Source of the DNA: Pipra filicauda
Taxonomy: Eukaryota > Chordata > Aves > Passeriformes > Pipridae
Length of the DNA stretch: 64,000 bases
NCBI RefSeq assembly: GCF_003945595.2
Contig: NW_024104359.1
Coordinates: 1,341,501-1,405,500 of the forward strand
Reading direction: 5' to 3'
Part shown: in pieces, positions 34,811 through 44,900 of the stretch
Layout: every line of letters starts with the position of its first letter
How positions within the stretch are numbered: the stretch's first letter is position 1
The notes under the pieces: model-generated
Databases searched by the model: none
What the model was told of the DNA's origin: nothing
The model's input: only the letters and a program-made list of their open reading frames with translations
Translations under genes and position numbers: made by a program

Positions 34811-37148
34811 CAAACGAATTGGAATCCAAGTTCTTATTTCAGTGTTTTCCTTCCCCTTTTGTCTTTTAGATTCATAATGGTGGCTACTCTCAATTTTTTG
34901 GTGCCTGCTTTCTCTAGCTGCCTCCTTTCTTCACCATAATCTTTAAGAAGCACAGAAATACCCCATAATTTATACCCTACAACAGTGACTTTTAATTCAA
35001 GATATGTCTATGGTAGAGATATTCCAGTTTCTAAAGTCTGGGCAGATTTCAAGCACATCTACACCTGAATAATTAAAGAAGGAACTGGTCTTTTTTAAAT
35101 TCATAAGTTGAGGCTTTACCTGGATAAATAAAACTGGATACCCAAAATCAAGAATAAGATAAGAAATATGATTTAGGTATTTTTCTCCAAATAATATTAA
35201 CACAGCTTCATACACTAAATTACCAATCCATTTGACTTAACATGGAAAATTTGGCTTTACCTGAGACCCTGCCTACATCTTTAAATTAAAAAATGTTTAA
35301 AGGAGAGTTCTTAGAATCAGGAAAGCACAATGATGTGTGTGTCTTCTCCCCATAGTTCTGAGTCATGGCTTAGCAACCAAAATGAGGTTTTATTGTTACC
35401 AGCACTTGCAAATTCTCTCTGAGTTAATGGCAACTGTAGCCTGAAGAAAAAAAAAATTAAAAAATATCTGAATTTTTCTTTGATCTCTGATATAACCAAG
35501 CTTATTTACGACTTTGAACTGAGGGAGAAGAGTGTGGTTAATTTTTTAACGATTTTTTCCCATAGTTGTTCTCCACACTTTCCCTTTTGAACCACATAGA
35601 AACACAGAACTTTCCCAAGAAAAAGTCTCTTGGTTTTATTTCTGGTCTCACTAAAACCAAGAAGCAATGTAAATCTCATTTCAAACTCTCATTAAATTGC
35701 CATCTGGATTTCCAGACCAAAAAGGTTTGGAAATGTTGAGCTAAACTGCAGATAAGCAACCAAATTACTGGATGCTTCTCCAGACTAAATCTCTGATTCA
35801 GTTAACTCTCTTTCCTGAATATTTTCTCTACTGATGTGTAAAACACAAAAGTATTTCATTTTCCCATCACCAGCTACACTTACAGTGCTGGTAGATCATA
35901 AAAAAGGGGGAAAGGGTGTATTTATGGAGGGAAAGGGCTGGTGCTCCACTGCAGCAGAAGAACATAAAGTCAGAAGAGCATAAAGAAACCATGGAACTGT
36001 TCTCTCCAGAACACAATTACCAAGTTTTTTTGGAAGCCAGCTATGGCAACAGGGACACCCAGATAGTCAGGTCCAGAATGAATAAAGCATTCAGAGATCA
36101 TCAGTGGTTTATAAACTTTTCCCTAAAGTCCACAACTGCTACAAACTAATGAGCCCCAGGGTGTGACACAGCCCTCATGTGTTACCTTTGATATCCTTGT
36201 TGTATGGGCTGTTCCTGAGAGGTCACTTCATTTCCCTGGAGGGTTAATTACTTTTTGGGGCTGGAGAGAGTGATCCTGGTCTGTAAAACACTCTGAGAAC
36301 CTTGTGAAATGATGTATTTTTATTACTCTTCTCATCCTCACCCTCTGTTCTGATGCTCATAACAAATTTAGCAATAAATATTGCCTTGGGACACGGGATT
36401 AGTCAGTAAATGCTTTATAGGCTGGGATGAAACAGGAAAGAGAAGATGGTTTCATGTTGACATAGTTCACATTTCACAGTTCCTTCTCCAAACCTGGGCC
36501 CTTTTTGCTTTTAACTCAGGGATTTATTCCAGGGGAGGGTAAAATCCTGGCCATCCATTAGATTCCATCCAAACTAATGGCAATTGCCTGGAATAAAGCT
36601 GTGACTTCATTCTATCTTTACAAGCATCTATCTCATTTTACATATTGTAGTCTTTAGGGTATGGAGTTCTCACTGCAGAGTATATTGAACCAAAGGAATA
36701 TTTTGAGGACTAAAAAAATAAAAAAGAGTGGGTTTAAAATGATGAATTTGATGGACAGAAGTACTATCCAAAAGCCACAAGCCCATAAATAAGTATATTT
36801 ATTGCCCTGCAATGTTCCAGAATGATATCTTTGCAGTTCTTTCTTCCTGAAGTAAAGACAAAGCATTAATCACTGAATTTTCAGTCATTCCAGGTTTAAG
36901 AAAACAAGCAAAGGACCAGCCTATAATGTATTTGGAGCAGATGACATTGATAATCAAAATTATTTTTCAATTAGCATACAAAGAGATTCAAATTTAGATT
37001 AATGTAACCCATTTCATGTTTTACAGGAAATATTGATGAAGCAGAACAAGAGTGGAAAGCAGGATTCCATCTCTGGAACAATTACATGTCAGACTGGAAA
37101 AATCAATTTAATGATTACACCAGCAAGAAGGAGCTGTGCAAGCTCTAA
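9286..37148 (+). CDS. BCHE: Butyrylcholinesterase precursor, join(9286..10802,29512..29678,37027..37148)
   Basis: The spliced coding sequence is 1806 nt and gives 601 residues (human: 602). The product is a secreted serine hydrolase of the alpha/beta-hydrolase cholinesterase family that hydrolyses choline esters and many other esters in plasma and tissues and scavenges organophosphates. Visible: a hydrophobic signal peptide (about residues 11-24; mature start near Glu30), the GESAG nucleophile elbow with Ser226, Glu353 and His466 (human mature Ser198, Glu325, His438), an oxyanion-hole GGG at 143-145, choline-binding Trp110, and peripheral-site Asp98 and Tyr360. Leu314 and Val316 mark the wide BChE acyl pocket, where AChE has two Phe. 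Cysteine pairs expected from the family are 93-120, 280-291 and 428-547, with interchain Cys599. The tail Trp571/578/585 is spaced every seven residues, as in the tetramerisation domain. Eight N-X-S/T sequons are present (115, 134, 269, 284, 374, 483, 509, 532). No frameshift or internal stop: the gene looks functional. Confidence 0.97.
12472..12500. repeat. (ATTG)n microsatellite
   Basis: About seven copies of the tetranucleotide GATT in perfect tandem, in intron 2. Confidence 0.9.
13144..13211. repeat. (TA)n microsatellites
   Basis: Two TA runs (about 13144-13156 and 13187-13210) are separated by about 30 bp of AT-rich sequence. Confidence 0.85.
14136..14230. mobile_element. Degraded avian endogenous-retrovirus LTR fragment
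   Basis: The words GTTTAACCCCAGGCAGC, then CTCACCCACTCCCCCCCCAG, TGGGATGGGGGAGAGAATC and GGGTAAAAG occur in the order seen in a common avian LTR I remember. The similarity ends abruptly and no partner LTR, primer-binding site or coding region is nearby. The family assignment is from memory and the strand is not assigned. Confidence 0.45.
14883..15250 (-). repeat. CR1 LINE fragment, about 370 bp
   Basis: One of the longer minus-strand copies. Read on +, it starts with the reversed tail (ACAGAATTGTAGAATGGTTG), passes CCATGGGCAGGGACACCTTC, CTTCCAGGGATGGGACATCC and GAAGAATTTCTTCCTCATAT, and continues into TATAAATAGTCTCTCTCCAT and TTCAGGTACTGGAAGGCTGC. It is followed by a TA/GTA-rich tract (15255-15325). 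Confidence 0.93.
15255..15325. repeat. Degenerate (TATAG)-like AT-rich tract
   Basis: Short imperfect repeats of TAGTAT, GTAGTAT and TATTATAT directly abut the 5'-truncated end of the CR1 copy. Confidence 0.5.
18591..19016 (+). repeat. CR1 LINE fragment with 3' end
   Basis: Sense CR1: GGGGCTGGAGTGTGTCCAGA, the GCTCAACCTGGAGAAAAGGA block, CCCTGACAGGAGGGGGGAGC, GGTTGGATATTTGG, and the terminal GATTCTGTGACTCTGT. Its high G+C leaves long stop-poor frames on both strands that are not genes. It is the same subtype as 33801-34392 and 54462-54742. Confidence 0.93.
23311..23390. repeat. Degenerate (TTA)n trinucleotide tract
   Basis: About 80 bp of TTATTG, CTATTA and ATTATT units with interruptions, in intron 2. 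Confidence 0.75.
24776..25067. repeat. Compound (AAAC)n-(AAAAG)n-(AAAAAG)n satellite
   Basis: A short AAAC-type run (to 24799) is followed by about twenty copies of the pentamer AAAAG (to about 24914), a mixed zone, and 17 tandem hexamers AAAAAG (about 24962-25063). From 24800 to 25067 the + strand has no pyrimidine at all. The Lys/Arg/Glu-rich and Phe-rich open frames across it are artefacts of the repeat. A CR1 scrap begins immediately to the right. Confidence 0.95.
25080..25165 (-). repeat. CR1 LINE fragment next to the purine tract
   Basis: The sequence has ACCCCAGCACTGCCAGTGTC, CCACATCTACATGTCTTTTA and CCCTTCAGGGATGGTG in reverse CR1 order. The 3' end of this minus-strand copy lies at the left, so the purine repeat adjoins its tail. 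Confidence 0.8.
27071..27164 (+). repeat. CR1 LINE 3' end
   Basis: The short sense tail reads GCAGGGGGTTGGGCTAAATG, CCTTCAAAGGTCCCTTCCAA and CCCAAACAATTTGATGAT. Strongly 5'-truncated. Confidence 0.9.
29512..29678 (+). CDS. BCHE: BCHE exon 3 (residues 506-562)
   Basis: The acceptor is TTTAG ending at 29511 and the donor is GGTAAAAA with GT at 29679. The length is 167 bp, exactly that of human exon 3, and the phase matches exon 2 upstream and exon 4 downstream. It encodes the end of the alpha/beta-hydrolase domain, including the RAQQCRFW block. Cys547 there is the partner of Cys428 in the third intrachain disulfide. The exon also holds sequons at Asn509 and Asn532. The reading frame runs past the donor into the intron, so without splicing the protein would gain an unrelated tail; the donor and the family alignment decide the boundary. 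Confidence 0.95.
30637..30672. repeat. 18-bp tandem duplication
   Basis: Two adjacent copies of AGTCTTAAAAATATG plus three variable bases (CGA, then TAA). Confidence 0.85.
33319..33396 (-). repeat. CR1 LINE scrap
   Basis: The reversed CR1 tail reads AATCAGAGAATCACAGGGGG, TTGGAAAGGGGCCTCTGGAG and ATCCTCCAGTCC. Short and diverged. It is followed by two copies of the 14-mer AGAT(A/C)CTAGAATAT. Confidence 0.7.
33801..34392 (+). repeat. CR1 LINE fragment, about 590 bp, best preserved
   Basis: This is the longest and least decayed CR1 copy here. It includes CTGGTGAGGCCACCCCTGGA, GTGTCCAGTTCTGGGCCCTC, CTCAGCCTGGAGAAGAGGAG, TTTAGGTTGGATATTAGGAA, CTTGATGATCTTGGAGGTCC and a perfect 3' terminus of GATTCTATGATTCTATGA. 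It is 5'-truncated, in intron 3, in the same orientation as BCHE. A 196-codon frame within it reflects G+C-rich stop-poor sequence and is not a gene. Confidence 0.97.
34755..34809. repeat. Poly(A) run of 55 nt
   Basis: 55 uninterrupted A residues in intron 3, about 360 bp after the CR1 3' end. No matching short duplication is visible on the two sides and no gene-like sequence precedes it, so a processed retrocopy is not supported. Confidence 0.95.
37027..37148 (+). CDS. BCHE: BCHE exon 4, coding part (C-terminal tetramerisation tail)
   Basis: The acceptor TTTTACAG ends at 37026. The 122 coding bases complete Gly562 and add 39 residues to the TAA at 37146-37148. The segment is the amphipathic WAT helix of cholinesterases, with Trp571, Trp578 and Trp585 at seven-residue spacing and a near-terminal Cys599 (human Cys571) that links subunits. 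In the family this helix wraps proline-rich partners (ColQ, PRiMA or free proline-rich peptides) to form tetramers. It is too short to stand out as an open frame and was found by looking for the expected family sequence after exon 3. Confidence 0.95.
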
Positions 37149-37340
37149 TTAATATGTTTACCCTTTCCAGTGTGTCCATAGAACTGTTCATCAGGCAAAT
37201 ATCCAGGTAGCTTTGTACCACGTCTGGAATTAAATGTGTTCTGCAGATTAAAAACCAATGTTACAGATATAATTTTGATTCCTCAGATCTTTCATTTAGA
37301 TTTTACCTCCTATCTCAATAAACAGTGTATGGCATCTGTA
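37149..37340 (+). other. BCHE: BCHE 3' UTR
   Basis: About 190 nt from the TAA stop to just beyond the AATAAA at 37317 are assigned as 3' UTR. The sequence is AT-rich and contains no repeat. A longer form using an unrecognised downstream signal cannot be excluded, because the human gene has a longer exon 4. Confidence 0.65.
37317..37322 (+). terminator. Polyadenylation signal AATAAA of BCHE
   Basis: This canonical AATAAA lies 169 nt after the stop codon and is followed within about 10-30 nt by GT-containing sequence. A weaker ATTAAA at 37229-37234 is an alternative earlier signal. Confidence 0.65.
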
Positions 37341-38041
37341 CCCTTTGAAGCTTCACTGGGTTAAATAGGACTATAAAGTCTGAAGATTAATGATGTACAT
37401 GTTATTATAAATATTAGCTACTTAGATTCACACTTCAAAGAAACAATGTAATCTGTTAGAGGAAAATGGATTTTTTTTTTAATAGAAATAGCAGTGGTTT
37501 AGAGTGTTACCATGCAAAACACAGCTGAGTTTGATCTTTAACTGAAACACCACCACACTTAAATCTTCTTTCAGACATAACTGAATTGCCATAAACATAA
37601 AGGTACAATAACTTTGCTGGACACACAAAATGATATTTGTTTGTTGGACAAAAAAGTTTTAGGGCTGCCATTAGAGCGTGAATCACTTCCTTCACAGCCA
37701 AATTTGTAGGAGAAAGCCACGGTGGGAGAGGATTCAAACTATGTATTGAAAGCCTAAATCATCAGCGAGTGCTGGAGTGAAACAAGGCAGAAAACCAAAC
37801 ACCTCTGCTTCCCCCATCCTCGCTTTTCAAGGAGTGAGGAACTACAGACTCACAAGTGATGAACTCACAGCTTTTCCTTGCTCAGGCACCCGCTGACTTC
37901 ACCTGGTCAAAGTCTCTCCTGTGGAGATAAGCTCCAATCATGACATTTTTGGTCCACTGAGTTGCCTCCTCGTGGAGGGACAGCCCCGTGGAACACGACA
38001 GACAAGTCTCTGCACTTGCAGAACAGGTGGTGGCAGGTTCA

Positions 38042-38160
38042 GAGAATCACAGAACGTGCTGAGCTCAAAGGGACCCACAAGAACCCACAAGGATCAAGTC
38101 CAACCCCTGGCCCTACACAGGAACATCCCCACGGATCACAGGAAGAAAATTGTCCAAATA
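38042..38160 (-). repeat. CR1 LINE fragment
   Basis: The reversed tail reads GAGAATCACAGAACGTGCTG, AAGGGACCCACAAGAACCCA, AGTCCAACCCCTGGCCCTAC and ATTGTCCAAATACTTC. It is the same CR1 type as the intron 1 copy, in the opposite orientation, with a small internal repeat of ACCCACAAG. Confidence 0.8.
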
Positions 38161-41029
38161 CTTCACCCAAATGGTTCATCAAGAACCAGACATGACAGCC
38201 GTGCTCAGCCAGGAGTGGAACCTTGCCAAAAACTGCTCTTGGAGAGGGTTGGGAAGGGCATCACTGCAGAGGAACGTTGTGCCCTTGGTGGGAAGGACCC
38301 AGCTCTGAGCTCTACCTGCCACCTCCCAGACCCCTTTCTGCCTACCTGAGCTGAACCTATTAGAAGCTTCTAAAAAAAAAAACAAACCCTTGGATAATTC
38401 GCTTTCCTACTTCTCTGCTTCTGTGATGATGGGGCTGGAATTTTTATGCCTGAATAACACCTTAATTGGCTGCTTTTCACTGGCCCAACTGGGAAGAATA
38501 AATGCCAAAAATTTGATGAACGTAAGTAGTATGTAAAAGCAACAAGGCATCTCATAAATAAATTATCCTGGAGCTCTCTGTAAATGCAATAACATCTCAG
38601 TGCATCTATTTTCTGTTCTGGTGATTGCAAGCTTTTGCAAAATGCCTCTTTGGATTGAGTAGAGTGAAGAGATCCAGATAATGAACAGAGAGTGTTCTCT
38701 TTCTGGCAATCAGTTTGACCACACAGGATCCTTGCACTGAGAGGATTTATTTATACAGAAAGGCCAAGTTCTGCAAGAGATGATGGCTTATCATCTGTTC
38801 AATTATTTCCAAGAGAACACAATTATTTCCTGACTACATTATGGGAAACTACCTTTTAGCACAGGATTTCAAAGGCTGCAGTCAGAGCTCCACAACGAAA
38901 AAAAAATCTGATTTTTGAACAAGCTGATCAAACCTTAAAATTACCTGGGATTAAAAAGTGCTTTTAATGCAGCCCTACATGTTTATAGCACAGATAAGTA
39001 GCTCATTACATATATTAGCATAGTTACTGCTATTAATAATGGCATGGAGAGCTGTGTCAGTCTATAGTGCATTGGGTATTTATTGAATATTCTTGGTGCT
39101 GGTGATGAGCTGCTGAAAATAAACACAGGAGGATGAACTTTCTGTCCATCACTGAGCAGTTCTGGCACTGCCCATTTTATTTCTGGACTTCATAGATTTG
39201 TTGGGTGCTGATCTGTCACAATGAGCACTGACAGCACCAGCAGCACATTTAAAAGCATCATTTGTTTCTTTTGATATCCTTTTCTTAGATATATTTCCCC
39301 ATCCATCTGTCTGATCAGCCTAATCAATGAGGAGAAAAATATCTGAGCCAATTAAGATGTAAAACAACCTTTGGAAAGGACAGGTGGAGAAGCAGTTCAT
39401 AAAATATTTTGCTGGGAAGGTATCCTTTTTTTTGAATAAAACAAAGGTTAAACCACTTTTTGAGATGCGGTTTTACTGATTTGCTCGGTGTGAGTTGGTA
39501 GCTTTTTATTTATTCACATGCTGGGAAATGATATCTCCATTTATCATCCATATGAAATCACTATATTATGTATATATTCATGTCTCACACATACATAAAA
39601 GGAAAGCCTTAAGTACTTGGATGTAAATGGTTAAGGTAACAAAGAGGAAAAAGAAAAACCTGTGTCATTGATAATATTAGAGGGATATTAGAGGGATGTC
39701 TCACTCAGGCCTCACTGAAGATATGGTGTTGCCAATTATGTTTTATTTTCACTCTTAAGAGCCAAAACCCACAAGTTTTTCTGTGAAACCAGAGAAAATA
39801 TGTCGATTCTTTCTTACCATTCTTGATATCCAAAGCAAGGATTCTGAATTTAGTCACGGAGTTGCTGAAAGGTTATAATAAAATGAACTGCAGTGCCAAC
39901 AAAAATGTTGGCATTAACCCAATTGTCGTTAGGTTTATAATCTATACCAGCACACTGGTTAAATGACAGACAATTCACACATATTTTAGAAGGGACTGAA
40001 GTCAGATATTTCCCAGGAAAACTGTTCAATAAAACCACCATTTTTAATTTTTTTTTTTTCATTTTAAATGTTTTGTCTGAAGGAATTTGGGTTAGATAAG
40101 CTGTCAGTAGAGCTAAGAATTATTTGAATGAAATCCCATCTGTTCTCCTGCTGGAGAGAGTTGGGATGTTCACGGTACCTTGTCTAGAGCCAGTCAACTT
40201 GGACCAACCAGTATTGAAGTTTTTTCTCCTTGAACAGGGGTCTTCAGGCACCAAAAGTCATCTCTGGCACAAGTAAGGCCTTCCCAAGGTTTCCAGGCAT
40301 CCTCCCAACTGCAGATTTGACACACAGCTTGGATTTTTGGGGTGGGTGCTCAGGCCTTGCTGTCCTAAACCTTGGCTGTCGCTCCAAGTTTATCACACTG
40401 ATAAAGCCAAATTTCTGTTGAAGTGGAAGTCTGCTTTTTGGCCTTTTTTGGTCACTAGAGGTTATTTATACAGCAGAGATTAGAGCTCTATAAACACAGA
40501 GACAAGACGTGCCCAGTTTAGATCTTCATGAACAGACAACTCATCTCTGTCAGCTCCCAGCTGGAAAAGTATCTTTGCAACATAAGGAATCTAACCCTTT
40601 TTTAAATATAATTATTACTTTAATTAGAGTGCTGGAGAGAAAATTACCTCAGTTTACAAAAAAAGCCTGATGGAGGCCCTTCTAATGTGCCTTTCCCAAC
40701 AGACCATCAGCAGGTGATTGGGCCCATTTTCGTGTGCAGATCCCACATGGATTGATCCGAACGTGGCACTAACAGAGGAGAGATGTATATTTGTCTCTAT
40801 CAACATCATAATGTCGTGGTTTTGGGCTTAATTATGGTTTATCATTTCTACTGGCTCAGCACCAATTCTGCAACATCAGCAGCAGCTATTTAGGGGCCAT
40901 AACAAGCGTCACTGTGCTTGAGTTACACCTGCAGCGTGTCCAGCTCATGAAGAACAGCCTGAGCTCTCACTGCCAAGTGTCAGCCTGGCCACAGAATCCT
41001 CTTGTCCTTCCTTTCCCCTCCAGGTGGGG

Positions 41030-41420
41030 GGGAAAATTTAATAAGGGGGAAGATAAACCTCAAAAAACACACCCCCCCCCCCAAAAAAAACAAGAAGGGT
41101 GTAAAAAAAAAAAAACCACGACAAAATAAACGCATGGGGGAAATAAATATAAGGGGAAAAAGTGGTTAAGATCCAAAGGGAAGAATTAAAAAAACAAACA
41201 AACAAGGAAGGGGTGGGAAAAAAAATCACGAGTAAAAAAAAATGAAAGGGCAAAAAAATAGTTTAAAATGTCTGAGGGAGAGAATTAAGAAAATGAAAAA
41301 ACAGGGAGAGGAATAAAAAAAAAATAAAGAAAAAAACCAAAGAGGGTAATGGAATAAAACCCAAAAACTGAGGGGAGAGCAGAAAATAAGGAGGGGAAAA
41401 AACTAAAAAAGGAGAAGACT
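41030..41420. repeat. Degenerate A-rich, T-poor tract
   Basis: About 390 bp in which runs of A (up to 13) alternate with G-runs such as GGGG and GGGGGAA, plus one C11 run at about 41072. T is strongly depleted on +. There is no fixed repeat unit. The long minus-strand Phe/Leu-rich open frame (41263-41748) comes from this bias. Confidence 0.7.
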
Positions 41421-44400
41421 CCCGACAAGTCCTTCTGTCCCAGAATGAACAATTGAAGGGTTTAGTAGCATACACAGAGATACTGAGTATTCCAATGTCT
41501 CCGTTCCAGTAACTCCAGCCAAAAATCCTCCCACTGAATTGCCAAATAAGTTTAGGAATTTGACAGTGATTCAGAATACGGGGCGAGGAATGAGACAGGC
41601 AGGTCTGGCTCGGGCTTGGGGCTGTATGGAAAGTGCTGGTGCCAGCTGACCACTCTCTCCCTGCCTTTTCTCTTCCAGTCCATGGAATTATGGGCATTTG
41701 CCAAAAACTCCCTGCCCTTGGCCAGCCAGGGAGCCCAAAGCCCAGCACCTGTGTAAGGGATCTGTGCAGCTGGGAATGTTCCCCACGGCTGCTCCAGCTG
41801 GAGTACGTGCCACAAACGAGTTGATTTACTCTGGGTGGATTAGGAGCAAGAATCCATAAGGGAAAAAAAAAAGCTTCCTGGCTGAATTACAAGTACTTCT
41901 CTCTTTCTCCTTGCTCTGTTTTTGTTTAGCCTCATTTATCTATGGCTCTAGGTGGGTTTTCCATTGCTGAGTGATTGCTGTTGGATGAGGGGGAAGAAAT
42001 TTAATTTAAAAAAGAAAATCTTTAGCAAAATAGACAATTTGAAGTATTTGCATACTGGAACTTTGGGATCTACAACAGGAATTTGGCAACTGTGTGCACA
42101 GTTATTAACAACCCTGGTAATAACAGATATTTATTCACCTTGACTCTGTTCTGTGAGCTGGGGGGGACCACACCATGTGTCTCTCAGGGAATATGCATCC
42201 ATGCACACATATATCCATGGAAATATAGGGTCCCAACCTTCCCAGCAATGTGAAGATGGAAGCTTAGATGTTCCACTTTGAAAACACAAACCAGGTATCT
42301 TTTTGGTCTTTACTGAAGAATAAAACACTCACAAGACTTCCTGACATAAATCAACACCTCAGCCAAGTTAGTCATTCACAGTTAAAAGTTCAAAAGCTTT
42401 TCCTCGGATTTCAGTCGTTTCAGGAGCAAGTCTTATGAACAAACATAATTAGGCATTTTGAAATGCTTGGTAAGACAAGATAATTCCTTCCTGACCCCTG
42501 CAGAAATCTCAGAGCCTGAGCACTGATTATCCTGTTTTAGCAGGGAAAACTTCCAGTGCTTTGTTGATAAACCAGATTAGTTGCACTCATAAAAAACTTT
42601 AACTCATAGACTTAATGACTGCAAAGCACTGATGTGAATCCACAATTAGTGCAGGTGTGAAGTTTTGAGAGGCTTTTAATTGGATTGCAGGTGAGATTAA
42701 ATAAGGCTTCGAGGCAAGAAGTGCTGGCCTAGGGAGGGAGGGTTTAGTCACATAATGATTTCAGTTAGTTTAGGGAGAATTAGGAGGGAAAATGAAGCTT
42801 AATTCCAACACAATAGTGAACAATTAAAGAGTTTTCTTCCTCTCAGTTGAGGACACTTACAGAGGCTGTGTGTGGGGATTGTCTTTTGGGATTTATTGAA
42901 TCTGGCCATTGCATATATATCACTTTTGAAAAATACTGTAGTTCTTTTCAGGGATCTGGAGGTGGCCAGGTAATTATTGCTGTGTTAAAGCATTGCTATA
43001 TTAAAACTGAAAATTGTCTATTCCTTCCAAATCCATATATTTGCCTGGAAAAGAACAGCACCTTCTGCTATTTTCAGTTCTGCCTCAAGATATTCCATGG
43101 CTGCAGGAGTTGATGTTTAGAACCATCTACAAATAGTCTGGAGGGTCTCTTCAGTTTGGGAGTGCTGGGGTTAATTTCTTTAATTCATAAAGTATTTAGA
43201 AGTCCTCAGTTAGACTGAGTAGTGGTAAAAGTGTGGAGGCAGAAAGGAGTTATCACCACACCTCTCAATCTTCCAAATTAAATTCCCTCTTGCAGCATTT
43301 CTAATCACTCCAGGGCACCTCATCATCCTCTCTCTATTAGAGCCTGTGCAGAACCACTTCTGACAAAATACATACATTTCAACTGAGTTTTAAGCCTGCT
43401 CTTATTTCACCATCTCATATGCGAGACAATTAGGGTATTAACGCAGAAAAAGCAGCAAAAGATGTGACTGATCATTTATCAAGAGTTGTTTAGAAAGTAA
43501 TTCACAGGGACCTTATTTAGCACTGAGGAGCAGCTGGAATTACACATCCAAAATGATACTTCTGAAATATTAAACTTTTCTCACTCACTATCACAGAGAT
43601 ATCAATTTTATAGATACTGTTACAGTCACTAAATTACATCAGTCATTCAATAACCTTAACCGTGTCTCATTTTTCCTGACTTAAAACAGATATATTTATA
43701 TTTTTTTCTTAAAATTAGGAGTTATAACTGCAGAAAAAAAAGAGCATTGCTTTGTTATCTTTCAATATATATTTTATCTAGACATTCATCCCATTTCATG
43801 TTTCATTTTCAGGACTACAGTGATGAGCATAGTTAGAACTTTCCCCAACTCTGTTTTTAATAAGATTGTAATCCTGTTGCAGGGATAATTTTGATTGCAA
43901 AAATTATTAGAAACCAAACCCTCAATTTTATACAGACACACTCACCATTGCCTCCATTCCATAAAACTTCCATATCCATCTATCTTTGGGAGTGACCCAG
44001 CACTCCCACTTTTAGACAATTGGGTGACTTTCAGTTAATGAAAATTTTTTTGTTGCCTTCAGCAGAAGCACAAGTGCTCCTTTGAGTGACATTTTCAATC
44101 TTCTCTATCACTTAATAATCTGGGAGATATTTACTATATACGAAAAAAATTCCACACCTCAGAACATCCTTTTTTTCCCCACAGATTTCTCTTAATGATG
44201 AGCTAAATGGGAGAACAAAGCTGTGAACAAATTGTATTTATCTACTCCTCTTTGTGGAGAAAAATCCACCAGGTTCTAACTAAAGATGCCATTTACTTTA
44301 CATATTCCATGTTTCTATATCTTCCTAGTGGACGGACTCTGAAAAATGGAAACAGAAACCAAAATCATCCTGAAAAAAACTGGTGGTGATTTCAGCCACC

Positions 44401-44639
44401 TGAGGGTCCTCTGCTATTTTATCAAAGCTCTCAACAGTTTAGTTTCACTGTACCACAAATCTGATCCCCTGGAGCAGTTCCAATCTTTATCCACACTCAA
44501 AGTACATATTATTTAAAATAATAACATCAATATATCCTAAAATTCATTTCTAGAGAGTTGTCTTGACACCCAACCACTCCAGGGGCTCCCAAGCCTGGGA
44601 CTGTCCCTGTTAGTCCAGACTGCAAAGGCAGATCTCAGT

Positions 44640-44900
44640 CAAAACTCAGCCTGCAGATCTGCAGTGCTGAGTCCAGGGGAAGAATCACTTCCCTGGACCT
44701 GCTGGCCACACTGTTCCTGAGCCAGGCCAGGATCCATTGGCCCTCTTGGCCACCTGGGCACACTCTGGCTCATGTTCAGCTTCCTGTCCATCCACACTTC
44801 CAGTTCCCTTCCTGCCTGGCTGCTCTCCAGCCACTCTGGCCCCAGCCTGTAGCGCTGAAGTCCAAAATCAGAGGGCACAAACAGGGTCTTACCTACTCTT
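44640..44900 (-). repeat. CR1 LINE internal fragment
   Basis: The sequence carries CTGGCCACACTGTTCCTGAG, CCAGGCCAGGATCCATTGGC, CACTCTGGCTCATGTTCAGC, TGGCTGCTCTCCAGCCACTC and CCAGCCTGTAGCGCTG. These come from a CR1 segment further 5' than the other copies in the window. Minus orientation; no (ATTCTATG) tail is present. Confidence 0.85.

Larger units (their letters stand above)
29679..37026 (+). other. BCHE: BCHE intron 3
   Basis: About 7.35 kb from GTAAAA to TTTACAG. It holds an 18-bp tandem duplication (30637-30672), CR1 fragments at 33319-33396 (-) and 33801-34392 (+), a 14-bp duplication (33401-33428) and a 55-nt poly(A) run (34755-34809). No other exon is recognised. Confidence 0.8.
5981..37340 (+). 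other. BCHE: BCHE transcription unit (4 exons)
   Basis: This is the inferred butyrylcholinesterase gene: exon 1 (about 5981-6130), exon 2 (9281-10802), exon 3 (29512-29678) and exon 4 (37027 to about 37340). Every internal boundary has a canonical GT donor and AG acceptor: donors at 6131, 10803 and 29679, acceptors ending at 9280, 29511 and 37026. Exon number, the position of the coding start just inside exon 2, the 167-bp exon 3 and the intron phases match the mammalian gene as I know it. Introns are about 3.15, 18.7 and 7.3 kb, so the locus is roughly half the human length or less. The 5' end is inferred from the human start-site distance and the 3' end from a polyadenylation signal; neither is directly shown. 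Confidence 0.9.
37341..44639. other. 3' flank, proximal; no gene recognised
   Basis: AT-rich sequence after BCHE with a CR1 scrap (38042-38160) and a peculiar A-rich tract (41030-41420). Open frames here are short, overlap repeats or show no family resemblance. Confidence 0.6.

Noticed and set aside
9286..37148. Assignment as acetylcholinesterase or a carboxylesterase
   Set aside because: The acyl pocket is Leu/Val as in BChE, not Phe/Phe as in AChE. The exon plan and the C-terminal WAT tail with a terminal Cys also fit BChE and exclude carboxylesterases.
40805..40840. ATGTCGTGGTTTTGGGCTTA as an ERV LTR end
   Set aside because: It resembles the TGTCGTGGTTTAACCCC start of an avian LTR only for about ten bases.
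41263..41748. 161-codon minus-strand frame
   Set aside because: Half of it is Phe/Leu/Ser low complexity from the A-rich tract; the rest has no recognisable motif.
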